64,000 bases of DNA, taken from Balamuthia mandrillaris. Its lineage: Eukaryota > Discosea > Longamoebia > Balamuthiidae. The position numbers and the translations under genes are program-made. The notes beneath the pieces are model-generated. The model did no database searches. It saw only the letters and a program-made list of their open reading frames with translations, and was not told where the DNA came from. The DNA lies in the NCBI GenBank assembly GCA_031835245.1, contig JAVKOQ010000133.1, forward strand, positions 85,874-149,873, given 5' to 3'. Shown piece by piece: positions 11,329 to 23,400 of the stretch. Each line of letters begins with the position of its first letter. The stretch's first letter is position 1.

Positions 11329-14300
11329 CTTCTCTCCTTACTTTCCTTTGTTGAACGTTGAAATGTCTTAAAACAAACAGCTTTGGAGAAATGTGCAATG
11401 CAACTTTCGAAATTAGAAGCGTTGACTCACGTTCCAGAAAACAGTACTGAATATAGGAACGTACTCTTGGCCTTAAGACAGAGTCCTTGTCTTAGAGAGT
11501 ACATGTGGGACGAGGGTAGTTGTGATGGACCTTTGTCGTAAGTCGTTAACTCTTTTTACTTGTTCGTTTTGTTTACTCAAATTAACACTGCTTGGTCTTG
11601 AAAAACAAAAAGAGCTGAGTACTATTTCGACCCGTTGGAGCCTAGTTTGTGCAATCTCACGAAGCTCTCCCTGTATTTTGTGGACTTACAACCTCACGTG
11701 CTACCCACGATTGCTCGATGTTGCACCAACCTGGTCAGCTACAGCATGGATTCCTGTTCCCTCACTGCTGAATGCATGAACGACATCCCCACTCAAAGGG
11801 AGAGCCTTGTTGCTATTCTCCGCAACAACGTTGGTCTGCATGCGTTCAGGATTAGGCGGGGCCGTTAGTAAAACTTCTTTTCGCTGTTCTTTTCTTGTGT
11901 GTTTTGTTTTAGCTTTCTGGTTCCTTCTTCTATACTTCACGTCGAATAATTACTAAACTCCTCTCTCTCTCTCTCTCTTCTCTCCTTCTGCAGGTATCAA
12001 CATTTGCCTAAACGAACAGGTCATAAAGGAAATTGGACCATCTTGCCCTAACCTTCGCACGTTGCACCTTTCGCTGCTGGATGGTACCTTCGTTACCCTT
12101 CGTTCCAAGAGCTTGGAGAAGCTATACATCACAAATGCCCGACGGGTTGCGCTCGACATCGACTGCCCAAAGTTGCGTTTGTTCTCGTGCACTGCCTTTG
12201 GAATGGAACCTGCGCAGGTCTGACCGTTTATGTTGTAACCTGTTTTTCTTGTTATTTTTCTTATTATTGTTATGCAACAGTTGGATTTATGGAAGACTCT
12301 GCTCTCGCATGGATCCACCTTGCAAAAGCTTGATATCGATACTGTGCGTTTCCTTTTCTCTCTTTATCTCTCTTCTCTTTCTCTCTCTCTTCCTCGCCCT
12401 TTACATGTATTGATGGCGTTTAAAGTTGTTACCAGAAATGTTAGAGGAGCTCTCGAAGAGTTGGCTATTCCCTCAATTGCGATCACTCGCCGTCCATTCG
12501 GTGGCCCAACATCCTATCCCTAGGAAGCACCACTTCACCGACGAAGAGGTACACGAAACTATTCTCGTTTATTTTTGTTTGCTTTGTTTTGTATTGTAGA
12601 GGCATGCTAAGTTTTTGTTTGTTTTCCAGTTTCCTAACATTCATTACTCGGTGTTCCTTTATAGTGCAAATATTTAGACACGTTTTTGCAACAGAGACCC
12701 CACTTTTGCTTTGCTTCAGGAAACTTTGTGGATGTCAAGAACGGAGAGCTGTATCCCCACCTGTGGCAGCGCCTCGAATCCACCGATATAACGTTTGACG
12801 GGTACCAGAGCTCAGAGCCGATAGCGTTGAACCAGTTTGCGAATTTGGTTGTGTTGAGTATCATGAATACCGATCATGGTACTTCTTTCTTCTGTTCTTT
12901 ATATAACCCATGCAGCTTACAAGGTATCTATCTTCATGAGAATAGTTACAACAGCATGGATAGAAGCCTTAGGGACAGCCACACCGAAGCTTGTTGAGTT
13001 CATCGCCTTTAACAATCATTTCCTTACCAGCTTTCGCCTTCGTCATCACTCCCTCCGTTCTATCCGATTGATCCATTGGCATAAGGTCTGTTCTTTTTCC
13101 TCCTCTTCTTCTTCATGTTCCTCTTCTGTTGCTTCTTCTTCTCCTCGTCCTCCTCCTTCGCGTTGATTTACTTTCATTGCAGCTGGTAGAGTTTGAGCTT
13201 GATTGCCCCAACTTGTGCCAGATCCAACTGGACAACTGCTCGTTGATGTCGGAGCATGCGTTAACCACTCTGTCCGATAGCTCAAAGAACAACGTGCCTT
13301 CGTTGGTGGATCTTTGGTGCCAACATGACAGCAGCAGTTACACTGGACCCGACAGCAGAACGCTTGTGCCAGAAGAAGCCATCGTCATTCAGGTTCTGTA
13401 TCTAAGCTAAAGCGTTTCTTTTGTCTGTTTTGTTCTCATGTGTTTGCTTGTGTTTGTTATTTGTAAATAATAATAGAGCTGTCCAATCTCAGTGCAACAC
13501 CTAAGCATGGAACGAACGTGGCACGTGGTGGAGTTGAGCTTGTCCTGTCCCAACCTTCGCACATTCAAGCTGTACGACATGGAATTCCTGCAAGTGCTTC
13601 GTTTGGATTGCCCCAAGTTGCAAAGCCTTAGCGTGGACATCGCTCCAAGGTTCGTTTTTTAACGTTCAAGTCGACTGTCGTTCTCTTCTATCATTAACAA
13701 CGCAAGTCCCACAGGCTAAACAACGTGACTCTGGATCTTCCAGCACTTGTTCAACTGGTGTTCTTGCTTGCTGTACCTCCACCAGAAGAAGATGAAGACG
13801 ATGAACGCAAACAGCACATCCATCAACAGCTCCTCCGCAAGTTTGTTCACTACAACAGCAACGAACTGACAACGGAAGAAGACAAAGATGGAGAGGCTAA
13901 AGACGTCTTTCATCTCGAACTGCTTTCTTCTCTTCCCCAACTACAAACGCTCTCCATACAAACACTTCCTGCAATCGACGATGATGACGACGATAGCTCA
14001 TCATCTGGCAGTGATGACGAAGAAGAGCGCGAGAGACCACAACGCATTCTCTTCACCAGTCATCTTCCTCATTACCAAGCCTTGTGGCACATACTAGAGC
14101 GAGCAAATGGGCTGCTGACTCTCCGAGTGGACGTGGAGTTGTTGGCTTTGGCTCACCCTCGTTGGGTGCAGTCTTTGGCGGAGGAGGATGCGATCCCATC
14201 TGAGATGACAAGCGAGGAGGCGGACGAAGTAGTGTTTGAACGTTTGAGGAATGCTTGTCCGAAACTTTGGAAGCTCGAGCTGATACAGCCTTACTTAGAG

Positions 14301-14435
14301 TCCAGGGTACTTACTTCTCCCTATTGTTTTGTTTTTGTTTGGGCTATGCGCTAAAAAAAATATGTTTGTTAGCATAAACCTCTTCGTGCGCTTTATGAAA
14401 GGGCAAAAAGTCTCGAACGGCGTCTCCGCGAATAG
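8958..14435 (+). CDS. Leucine-rich repeat protein (AMN1/F-box-LRR type repeats), about 16 exons
   Basis: Start chosen at the first ATG (8958, MEALPPSPSPSPATWTTY). Exon 1 runs to 9450; the 1131-nt intron 9451-10581 is almost pure TTCTC satellite. The splice restores a perfect repeat, LNLSHCEYLTDNGLRSLAHC. Later exons carry further cysteine-type LRRs: LAAEHCTLLQHLDICN, LASHCPSLERITIENL, IARCCTNLVSYSMDSCSL, IGPSCPNLRTLHLSLL, LDCPNLCQIQLDNCSL and LSCPNLRTFKLYDM. An acidic insert (DDDDDDSSSSGSDDEEERE) sits near 13980-14030. The last exon (14372-14435) ends AKSLERRLRE. No F-box is evident at the N-terminus. The repeats build a curved binding scaffold; the partner is unknown. Minor exon borders are approximate. 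Confidence 0.78.
9480..10535. repeat. 1 kb TTCTC pentanucleotide satellite with TTCATCG interruptions
   Basis: Nearly fills the first intron of the LRR gene. It is uninterrupted pyrimidine on the sense strand apart from scattered CATCG. Long open frames on both strands here (SSLLF, RREEK) are artefacts. Confidence 0.97.
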
Positions 14436-14682
14436 AAGTAAGTTTAATGTATTCAGCTATCATTATAGTGACTTGTTGTTGTTTTTTTTGATGAACCATC
14501 AACAACAACATCATTCGTTCTCTTTCCTCACGTTGTTTTCCTCTTGCACTAGCTTTGTCTTCTTGTTTTTTTTTTTTCTTCCTCTGTGGGTTTAGGTTGG
14601 CTCGTTCGAACTTAACGCCTCATAGTTGTGAACATCGTTACAGCCCTGGTATGGTCACATCAAAGAGGGCGTACCAACTTTG
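14436..14682. other. Convergent spacer
   Basis: T-rich on the plus strand with no gene. It lies between the ends of the LRR gene (plus) and MDM12 (minus). Confidence 0.5.
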
Positions 14683-16302
14683 TCACCCAAATGCAACTTC
14701 AGACGCTTGCTTACGGCCTTGGCGTTGCTTCCATTGTGCATCATCTTCACCCCCTTTCTCTGCCTCTTTTTCTTTTGCTCCTTCTTTCTCCTCATAAATA
14801 ACAATGTATGAGGGAGAAACGAGCGTCTCGTTGAGCTTCTTTCGCAGCTGCTCCAATATGAAGTCCTCCAGATTCTTCACGTTCTTCAGCACGCCTTGGT
14901 TGGCGTCGCCGATGGACAGGTCCATTCTCACCATCTTCAACGGCCCTGTCGTCATTCTTTTCTTTCTCCTGAACCGCTTGCTCCCTTTTGCATCTTCTTC
15001 CTCTTCTTCCTCTTCGTCATCTTCTATTTCTTCATCGTCGTAACCCTTTAGGTGAGTTTGTTCTCCTTGCTCTGCTTTCTCTTCTTCTTCTTCTACTTCT
15101 TCTTCTTCTTCTTCTTCTTCTTCGCGCTCAAAACGTAAAGTGGCTCGCCCCTCTTGGAAAGAAACAACGGCCACTCCGCTGGCCACAAACTGAGAGACGG
15201 TGAGCTCTAAGGGCAAACGGATGAAGCGGGGTACGGGCACATTCACGAGGAGCTCCGTGCGAATGGTCATGCTGGCATCTCCTTGGTATTCCAACAAGAC
15301 TTTCACTTCCACGTCTCGTTCTCCTCTGTTTTTGTGTTTTTGTTCTTCTGTGTCGTGCTCTTCTTTTGTTGTTGTTTTGTGGTTGCGACTAGGTCGAGGA
15401 GGTCTTAGTCTTTGTCGCTGTGAAGATGACGACGATGAAGAGGAAAGAGAAGAATATGATGATGGTGAGGACGAAGAAAGCGTAGAAGCAGAAGCGGAAA
15501 GAACTGGAGAAGCTTCAGTAGTAGAAGAAGAAGACGAAGAAGACGAAGAAGACGAAGAAGAAGAACAAGAAGACGAAGAAGAAGAACAAGAAAAAGAAGA
15601 AGAAGAACAAGAAGAAAGAGAGGGTTGTGAAGAAGCCGAAAGAAGAGAAGGATGTGAATGTCCCAGAGGTAGAGGAAGCGGCGGAAGAGAGACCGTCCGA
15701 GATAGCAACAACGGCAGAGCGCCCGCCACAAAGTTGCCTCTTAGGCGAAGCGGTCTCCTCCTCATCAAAGAGGACGCAGGAGCCGGAGTCGGCTGGGCAT
15801 GAGAGGCCACGGACGCTCTTCTTCTCTGTTGTTGCTGTTGTTGTGAATGATCCGCATCACCAGAAGTCGAAGAAGAAGAAGAAGAAGAAGAAGAAGAAGA
15901 AGAAGAAGAAGAAGAAGAAGAGGAAATTTGCGGCTGATGAGCTGCTGCTGCTATAGTGTGGCTGTCCTCATAAGAATGACGACGACGAAAGTCAGACACA
16001 GAGTGGGACAATCGCTGTGAAGAAGAAGAAGAAGAAGAAGAATAGGGCCTGTCGTTCGTCTTCTTCTTGTTGTCGTGCTTCTTGTTTGTTTTCTGGACGG
16101 GCAGTGGCTCGGGATCAGAAATGCTGAGCACCTGCACGCGGGGCGGTTTGGTGCCAAAGCTGAGGGCGGTGATGGCGATCTCGCCCACAAAGTCGGGTTT
16201 CTTCGCGGCGAGCGCTTTGCCAGCGAAAAAGTCGTTGAGGTAGTCCTTGGCCCGTTGGGCGTGTTCCTCGGTCAGCTGTTCCCAATTGATGAAGAACGAC
16301 AT
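14683..16302 (-). CDS. mdm12: Mdm12-like SMP-domain protein (ERMES complex)
   Basis: ER-mitochondria encounter structure subunit that moves phospholipids between the two membranes. Single exon, 539 residues, starting MSFFINWEQLTEEHAQRAKD as Mdm12 proteins do (short acidic start, then INW). The early SMP block has ITALSFGTKPPRVQVLSISD and the following DPEPLP, matching the conserved F-G-x-x-P-P and D-P. The second half, from about residue 330, holds the remaining SMP strands: VKVLLEYQGDASMTIRTELL, VPRFIRLPLELTVSQF, GPLKMVRMDLSIGDANQGVL and FILEQLRKKL. Between them lies an insert of about 250 residues made largely of Ser and Glu runs; another acidic insert interrupts the C-terminal half. Yeast Mdm12 is about 270 residues, so the excess is low complexity. 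Start chosen at 16302 rather than upstream, where a Lys-rich leader replaces the family start. Confidence 0.87.
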   Translation of the reverse strand: MSFFINWEQLTEEHAQRAKDYLNDFFAGKALAAKKPDFVGEIAITALSFGTKPPRVQVLSISDPEPLPVQKTNKKHDNKKKTNDRPYSSSSSSSSQRLSHSVSDFRRRHSYEDSHTIAAAAHQPQISSSSSSSSSSSSSSSSSSSTSGDADHSQQQQQQRRRASVASHAQPTPAPASSLMRRRPLRLRGNFVAGALPLLLSRTVSLPPLPLPLGHSHPSLLSASSQPSLSSCSSSSFSCSSSSSSCSSSSSSSSSSSSSSTTEASPVLSASASTLSSSSPSSYSSLSSSSSSSSQRQRLRPPRPSRNHKTTTKEEHDTEEQKHKNRGERDVEVKVLLEYQGDASMTIRTELLVNVPVPRFIRLPLELTVSQFVASGVAVVSFQEGRATLRFEREEEEEEEEEVEEEEEKAEQGEQTHLKGYDDEEIEDDEEEEEEEDAKGSKRFRRKKRMTTGPLKMVRMDLSIGDANQGVLKNVKNLEDFILEQLRKKLNETLVSPSYIVIYEEKEGAKEKEAEKGGEDDAQWKQRQGRKQASEVAFG

Positions 16303-16570
16303 TTGAATGCCTGTTTGATCTTTTCTTTCTTTTATTTTTCGTTTGGCCAAAAATATGCAAGCAATGCAAAAAATGATAACTATTTAAAACATTAAAATAA
16401 TGCAAAATATTTAAAAAAGAAAGAATGTTAAGCATGAGAAGAATGCGGATAATTAGAACTCCTTTCTTGTCGACAGCTCTTCTGCTGCGAGAGGAGAGAG
16501 AGGAAGAGAGAGAAAGGGATGGCTCAGTCCGCAAAGCCATGCAGATGGCATGAAACCAACACGGCCGCGT
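16303..16570. promoter_or_regulatory. MDM12 upstream region with TGTCGACA
   Basis: A-rich segment; TGTCGACA at 16468-16475, about 166 bp upstream of the MDM12 start. Confidence 0.4.
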
Positions 16571-16855
16571 TTAGCGCGAGTTGATTTTGGCATCTCTGGT
16601 TGTGCAGATCATCGAAGAAGTACTCATGAGACAAACAAAGTCACAGACCAACACCCAAAAAATAAAAACATCTTACTTACTTCATCAAGTAAAGCCGATT
16701 CACAACGGTAGCAACCATGCTGCTGGAGATGGCCCAGTAAAACAACTTTCTTTTCTCGGGATACTGTTTCATCATAGAAACGACTGTTTTGAGCAAAAAC
16801 AAAGAAGAGACAATCAGAATGAGGACCCAGCGAAGAGAGGTATAACCAAACTAAT
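16571..16855 (-). CDS. Possible small membrane protein, 3' exons only
   Basis: A minus-strand exon beginning after ATATTAG near 16850 reads FGYTSLRWVLILIVSSLFLL, then KTVVSMMKQYPEKRKLFYWA, then ISSSMVATVVNRLYLM, i.e. two hydrophobic helices around a basic loop. A strong donor, GTAAGTAAG, follows near 16682, and a second short exon could end at 16571. The upstream exon or exons were not identified and the family is not recognised. This is a candidate, not a firm gene. Confidence 0.35.
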
Positions 16856-17130
16856 ATGTACAATGGGCGCACCGACCACCGGCCCCAGGTACAGCCACCG
16901 AATCGGCCGTCCAGACCGAGAACCCAAAGGCAGCGCGGGTGGTTGCCTACCATTCATCACCTCTCCAACTGGATGTTTGCAGCGCCTTCCGCCTCCTTCT
17001 CTTCCAGACACCCCGCAAAACTGTCACCACAATATTCATCCGGAAGTTTCTGCCACTTTCTTGCTCGCTCTACGCTATCCTGTGACCTCCGTTTTTTTTT
17101 TCCTGGAGGCAGGTCGCTTGCTCCCAGTGG

Positions 17131-17243
17131 GATTCGAACCGGCGACTCTAAAATAACGACAAAAAAAGGGCGGCACCTGATGGGAATCGAACTGACGGCT
17201 TTGGATCGAAAATATTGCAAGGCACAGCAGTGGGAGTCGAACT
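17131..17243 (-). repeat. Three tRNA T-arm/B-box-like motifs in tandem
   Basis: On the minus strand GTTCGANTCCC-type sequences occur at about 17131-17140, 17184-17193 and 17234-17243, spaced 50-53 bp. They resemble the T-loop/B box of tRNA genes, but no A box or cloverleaf could be assembled around any of them. Probably tRNA-derived remnants. Confidence 0.45.
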
Positions 17244-17277
17244 GAAGGCACCGACAAACGGAAAGAAAAGAAAAGAG

Positions 17278-18158
17278 ATGGCCGATCCGCAGAGCGGCGG
17301 TGGAGGGCAAACGTTTACCTCTCCTGATCCTCGTCCTCCTCCTCCTCATCCTTATCCTGCCGCTGCTTTCTCCGGTGGTGGTCCTCCTCATCTTCCTCCC
17401 TTTGGTTACCCCCCGCCACTGCCTCTACCTCCTCACCCCTATCCTCCCTATGCAGCCACACCTTCTTCCCATCCTTCTCCCACCCCTCCGTTTCCCAACT
17501 ATTACTACGGCCAAGTGCCACAGCATGGAGCACCTCCTCCTCCATTCTTCATGCCACCAGGAACACCTCTTGTGTCCTTTGCTCCGCCGCCACCCTCCCC
17601 TCATCCTCCGCACCACCACCACCACCACCACCATCGTCATTACCGCCCTCAGCAGCAACCCCTCTCGAGCCCTATGCCTTCTCTCTTTCCTTCTTCCTCC
17701 TCCGATGACACCGCCTCGCCAACACCGCCACCACACGATCCGTGGTTAAAAGCTTTTTGTGCTCGCAACCCTCTCCCGCTCTCATCTTCTCTTCAGGTTT
17801 CATTTCTGTCTTTCTTTTTCTTTCTCTTTTACTCAAAAACAACTCTTTCATGTCCCTCTTAGCGGGAGCAACCAGCGGCGACGACGACGACGACGACGAC
17901 AACAAGGATAGAGGAATGGAGCTCCGCCAAGGACGTCAAGCGGCGGCTACGGCGCACCGCTGAGCTCATTGGCAGGCTTCGTGCGAAGGAGGGGGAAGCG
18001 GTTGCGGCAGCAGCGGAGGTATCCTTTTTTTTTGTTTTCGTTGTTGTGTCCGAACTTGGAGGAGAATGGCCCTTCTCTCTCCTTTCTCTCCCTTTTCTTC
18101 CCTCCTTTCATTCTCTCCTATGCTACCTGTTATGTCTTTGCTCTCTTCTCTCTTTTCT

Positions 18159-18202
<44 letters not shown>

Positions 18203-19547
18203 TTTTCTCCTCTTTCTATCACGCCGATCCATTTTTTCTTTCTCCCCGTTCTTTGCTACACAGAACAAAGAAAAGCTAGAGCAGGAGATAAATGCGCTTC
18301 GAGCCTCCGTTGATGACGGTCTTGCCTTTTTCTACGGGAATGAAGAATCCTTTCTTCTCTTCAAACACAAAATCCACAAGGCCGAACGAAACAAGGTCCT
18401 CTTCTATCTTTTTTCTTCTTTCTTCTCTCTTCTCTCTTCTCCTATTCTCAAAAAAAAAACGCGCATTGAACTAGCGATGGGTACAACGACGGAAGGAGAA
18501 GTGGAGGAAACGACGTGCAACTGCTCCCTCAAGTGAGGAACTAGAACGCAAAGCCAAACAACTTCGTGCTGACGAAGAAGTTAAGCTTCGTGCCAAGATC
18601 GCGGTATCCTATCTCCCTCTCGTCTGGTTATGCTTCCGCTTTGCTCTTATTTTCTTTGTTTCTCGAAAATAGGCGAAGAAGCAACGTCAACTTCAACGTT
18701 TGCACATGAGAAAACGGAAGCGAGAAGAAAAGCGGTTGGAACACGAAAGAGAGATAGTGGCAAGGTTGGAAGTACTTTTGCATTTACGTATCTTAGCGAA
18801 TTCAACAACACCATCTTCAAGAAGTGAAGCGACGAAAAACGAAGAAGGAGAAGATGTGCTTTCGCGATACTTTGAAGAAGCTCGTTCGTACAAATTCGAA
18901 AATAAGGAGGTGGAGGAAGAAGAAATAGAAGAGGAACAACAAACAGAGGAGAAAGCAGAAAGCAAAGCGGAAATGGAGAAAGTAGTCGTAGAAGAAGAAA
19001 TGGAAATCGAAGAAGGAAGAAATGATGAACACGAGAGAGGGAAAGAGACAGAAACAGAGACAGAAACAGAAACACAAGACAAACACGATGCAGAAACAAC
19101 GCAAGGAGAAAGCTCGATATGGAGTGGCAACGCGTTTATGGAGAGATATCAAAAGGAACTGGAAGAAGCATATCAACAGCAACAACTTTTGCTTCTGCAA
19201 CAACAACAACAACAATCACTCAACGCTCGAAAGAGGAAGATACGAAAAGAAGTGAATAACGAAGAGGAGGAGGAGGAGGAGGAAGAGGAGGAAGAAGAGG
19301 AAGAGGAAGAACAGGAAGTGGAGGATAATTATTTTACCGCGTACTACGAACAAGCTTACAAAAGCTTGCATGCTCTCATAAACATCAGGTACTGTTTCTT
19401 GTTGTTTTTGTTTTGTTCTTGTTCTTGTTCTTGTTCTTCTTCTTCTTCTTCTTCTGCTTCTGCTTCTTTCGGTCTTCTTGCTTCTTTTCTTCTTCGTCCT
19501 TCCTGCTCCTTCGCTGCTCTGCTTCTGTGCTTCTCCCTTCGTTCTCT

Positions 19548-19594
<47 letters not shown>

Positions 19595-19791
19595 CTTCAC
19601 TCTGCATTAAACCAACCACAAAAAATATCAACAGGAGGGCATGGGACGTCTTTCTTTGCGCAAAGGAGCATCCCTGGGGCAGCAGCATCCCACCTTGGTT
19701 CGTGGAGCCAGCGCCTCCCTCCAGCCACGGCTGGGCGCTCTGCTTGCTGCCACAAGAGGAAGCTGAAGAACATGACGCCACCACAACATGA
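17278..19791 (+). CDS. pdcd7: PDCD7 / U11-U12 59K-like minor spliceosome protein
   Basis: Component of the U11/U12 di-snRNP that recognises minor-class introns. Six exons (17278-17796, 17863-18018, 18264-18395, 18475-18603, 18673-19388, 19635-19791) join in phase to 602 residues. The N-terminal 170 residues are Pro/His-rich, as in PDCD7. The middle is a basic coiled coil (WSSAKDVKRRLRRTAELIGR; RWVQRRKEKWRKRRA; KKQRQLQRLHMRKRKREEKR), then a long acidic stretch. The C-terminal signature is RRAWDVFLCAKEHPWGSSIP with PWFVEPAPPSSHGWALCLLP, matching the W-D-x-[YF]-L ... I/V-P ... W-V-x-P-x-P-P-S-x-x-W-A end of the family. Introns 18019-18263 and 18604-18672 start with GTATCC. Identity rests on the C-terminal motif plus overall composition. 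Confidence 0.8.
18160..18199. repeat. (CT)n microsatellite in PDCD7 intron
   Basis: Sense-strand pyrimidine run in intron 18019-18263. A second (CT)n run lies at about 19554-19590 in the last intron. Confidence 0.9.
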
Positions 19792-20425
19792 TTTTTCATA
19801 ATTAAAACGTTAAGTTTGTTCATCATTCGTTCGACAGAACAAAAAAGAAGAGAGAAAGGAGAGAGTGCGAGAAGAAGGCTTTTGCGTGGTTCTACCCATG
19901 TAAACCGATTCACGCACGCACACACACCGAAAGTATACTCACTTGCGGCAGCCCCCATGCCCAAGAAGAAGAAGAAGAAGACAACAAAGGCAACAGGAAA
20001 CAGTGCGGACACTTTGCCTCTTTGGAACCACATACACGCTCACATCCTCACTCGGAGAGAGCAAAAAAAAAACAAGATGTTATCGCCGCGGTTCGAACCA
20101 GGACCCTCCGGAAATATTTTGGCGAATGGCGAAAGGAGATGGTATAAAATGGGAGGTTGCGATTGGTTGGCTTTGAGAGAGGGTGACTAAAAAAGGGTTT
20201 GTTCTCTCCTATCTACCCCTTCACTACTCATCCACTCATTTTTATCTAGGCTCGTGTCCCTGAAATTTTTCGCAAGGAGCCGCTCTCCTCCTTTAAATTA
20301 TTTTTTCTCAGCGTTGGTTTTTCTCTTTTTTTTATTCTTTCTCCTCTCTCGCCAAACAAACAAACCAACCACAGGTCTTCCTCTCCTTCCCCGGTTTGAC
20401 CTCGTTGGCTCTACACAAATAACAC
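19792..20425. other. Intergenic spacer / promoter of the secreted repeat protein
   Basis: No gene. It contains one GGTTCGAACC palindrome at about 20090 that resembles a B box but without a tRNA fold, and a T-rich stretch at 20290-20350 before the next start. Confidence 0.4.
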
Positions 20426-23400
20426 ATGAAAGCCTTGCTTTGTCTTGCGCTTGTCCTGCTTGGCAGCCTTGCTGTCCTTGCCCAGGAACCCGTCCTCGAC
20501 GCCGAGGGCGACGCCGTATTCAGGGCTGACGTAAACGTCGAGGGATTGTTCTCCGCGGAGAGCGCCTCTTTCCCCAACGGTTTTTCCTCTTCTGGTCCCT
20601 CCTCTTTCTCTGACCTGACCGTTGATGGCTCTGCCCACTTCAACGGTGGTGTACACTTCAACTCGGCCATCGTCGGCGACATCGACGCCACTGGTGAGGG
20701 CACCTTCTTTGACCTCAGCGTGACCAACATCGCCTCCTTGAATGCCGTGGAGTCCCCTGTAGTCCGCGCGGCTGATGGTGAGGACCTGTTCGTCTCCGGT
20801 GGTGACAACTCTGGTGGCGGCGACGGCGGCAACCTTCACTTGAACGGTGGTGCTGGTGTCAACGCCGGTGCCGTCCTCCTTGGTGACAACAGCGAGGTCT
20901 TTGTGGGCTCAGCTGGAAGCAACATCCACATCGTGGGCACCTTGAACGTGGAGGGAGAAATTGCCCTTGGCCTCTCCGACGCTGCCTTTGAGCTCAACAG
21001 GCCTAACAGCGCCGCCGCTGGCAACCCTACTCACCTCAACGGTCAGAGCTCTGACACCGATGTCGGTGGTGACCTCCGCCTCTTTGCTGGAGCTGGCCCC
21101 AACGGCAACGGCATAGTTGAAGTTGGTACTGCCACCACTGGTCGTGAGTCTGATGTACACATCAGCGCTGCTGGTCAGACCACCAACGTCTTGGGTGACC
21201 TCGTCGTCGATGGCAACACCAACCTTGCCTCCGCTACCACCGGCGACTTGATCGTTGATGGAACCACCTCCCTCAACGGCGACATCTACTTGGCCGGTGC
21301 TACCATTAACCTCGGCGAGCTTGCTGACTTCGTGTTGACCCGCAACTCTGCCCCCAACGATGGTTTCTCTACCACCATCAGGGGTCAGGAAGGTGATGCC
21401 GGCGACGGTGGTGACCTCATCCTCGAAGCTGGTGCTGGCAATGGCCTCGGCTCTTCCTCTGGTATTGTCTACGTTGGTGGTGAGCACGGAGAGGTTCGCC
21501 TCGGTAACGCTGAAGTTGGCTCCGTCATTGTTGAGGGCCACATTGAGGTCAACGACTTGACTGTTCAAGGAGATCTGTACTTGGGAGAGGCCTCTGGTGA
21601 CTTCTTGGCCACCAGACCTCAGGCCCGCAACCCCTCTGGCCACGCTGCCGATGCCTACCACACCTTCATTGAGGGTCAGTCCGCTGCCCCTGGCTACGAT
21701 GGTGGTTCCCTCGTTCTCGACGCCGGTCGTGGCGGCTCCCGCTCTGATGAGAACGGTGACGTTGTCATTGGTAGCCGCAGCGGAAACGTCCTGATCTCTC
21801 ACTCTGATGCTGAGACCGTGGTAGTTGGCAGCCTCTCCGTCTACGAGGCAACCGAGATTTGTGATACCCTTCACGTCACCGAGGATACCAGCCTTGAGGG
21901 CCAACACCTCAGCCTGGGCTCCCACTCTGCTCCCTTCGTTGCGGACCGTCCCCCCAGCGCTAACACTGGTGGTTACTCCACAACCTTCTCTGGCCAGGAT
22001 GCCGGCGCCAATGGCGGCCGTGGTGGTGACTTCGTCGTGCTCGGTGGTGACGCCGTCAACGGCAACGGTGGTAATGTTCAGCTGGTCGGTGGTTTCGGCT
22101 CTGGCGGCTCTGGCGGTAACATTGTGCTCGATGGTGGTGAGAGCTCCGAGGACGATTCCTGGGGCACTGTCTTCATTGCCACCTCCTCTGGTAACATCGT
22201 GGCCAGTCACCCCGACGGTGACACCATCATCCAGGGTCACGTCTCCGTGGCTGGTAAAATCACCCTGAACCAGGGCATCTACGGCTCTCTCGAGTTGGAT
22301 GGCACCCTCATCGTCACTGACGACGTTCACGCTGGTGCTGACTTGACTGTCAGCGGTACTTCTACCCTTCACTCCATCGAGGCCTTGGGCACTGCTTTCC
22401 TCTCTGATCTGTCCGTGGATGGCGAGTCCATCTTTGATGGCCCCGTCCGCGTGACTGGAGAGACCGTTATTGAGTCTGACTTCACCGTCACTGGCACCAC
22501 CTACCTCGACGAAGTTCACATCTCCAACGATGTCAGCCTTCAATCCGACCTGACTGTTTCCAACGACGTCTTCGTCCGTGATGACCTGCACGTCAGAAAC
22601 GTTGCCAACCTCAACGATGTTGAGGTAACTGGTACCTTGAGCGTCCATGCTGACAGCTTCTTCTCGGGAGTCCTTTCTGCTGAGGATGTCACCACTGACG
22701 ACCTCTCCGTTGGAGCCAGCTTTGAAGTCAGCGGCGAGTCTGACTTTGCCTCTGTTGCCCGCTTTGACCTGGACGTCACCGTCAGGGAGAACCTCTTCGT
22801 CGGAAACGGCCTCTCTGTGGATGGCGAGTCCTTCTTGAACAACACCCTCCGTGTGGCCGATGATGCTCAGTTCTGGGGCAACGTCGAGATTGACCATGAC
22901 CTCGATGTCAACGAGGCTCTGCACGTTCTTGGCACCTTGACCGTCGATAACTCTGTTGAGGCTGGCTCCTTGGATGTCAGCGGAGATACTGAGCTCAACG
23001 CCTTGACTGCTGAGAGCGCCACCATCAACAACGACCTCAGCGTGGTTCAAAACGCTGTCGTGGATGGCACCGTTTTTACTGGCGTCCTCACAGTTGCTGG
23101 CTACTCCTCCTTGGGCGGTGACGTCTTGACCTTTGGTGACCACTCCGTTGCTGGCGATCTCACTGTGGATGAGAACCTCGTTGCTGTTGCTGACGCTACC
23201 TTCGAGGCTGATGTTGGAGTAGAGGGCAACCTTGCCGTCACCAACGAGATCACCTCTGCTCTTCTGACTGTCTCTGGTGCCACTAATCTTGGCTCCTTGC
23301 TCGTTCAAGGTGATACCGACGTTTTTGGCGATGCTGTTGTCTCTGGCGACCTTGAGGCCATCAACGCTCAGTTCAACAGCGACCTCAGCGTGAGGGGCAT

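Noticed and set aside
15200-15802. Acidic plus-strand frame opposite MDM12
   Set aside because: Antisense of Ser and Glu codon runs in a recognised gene.
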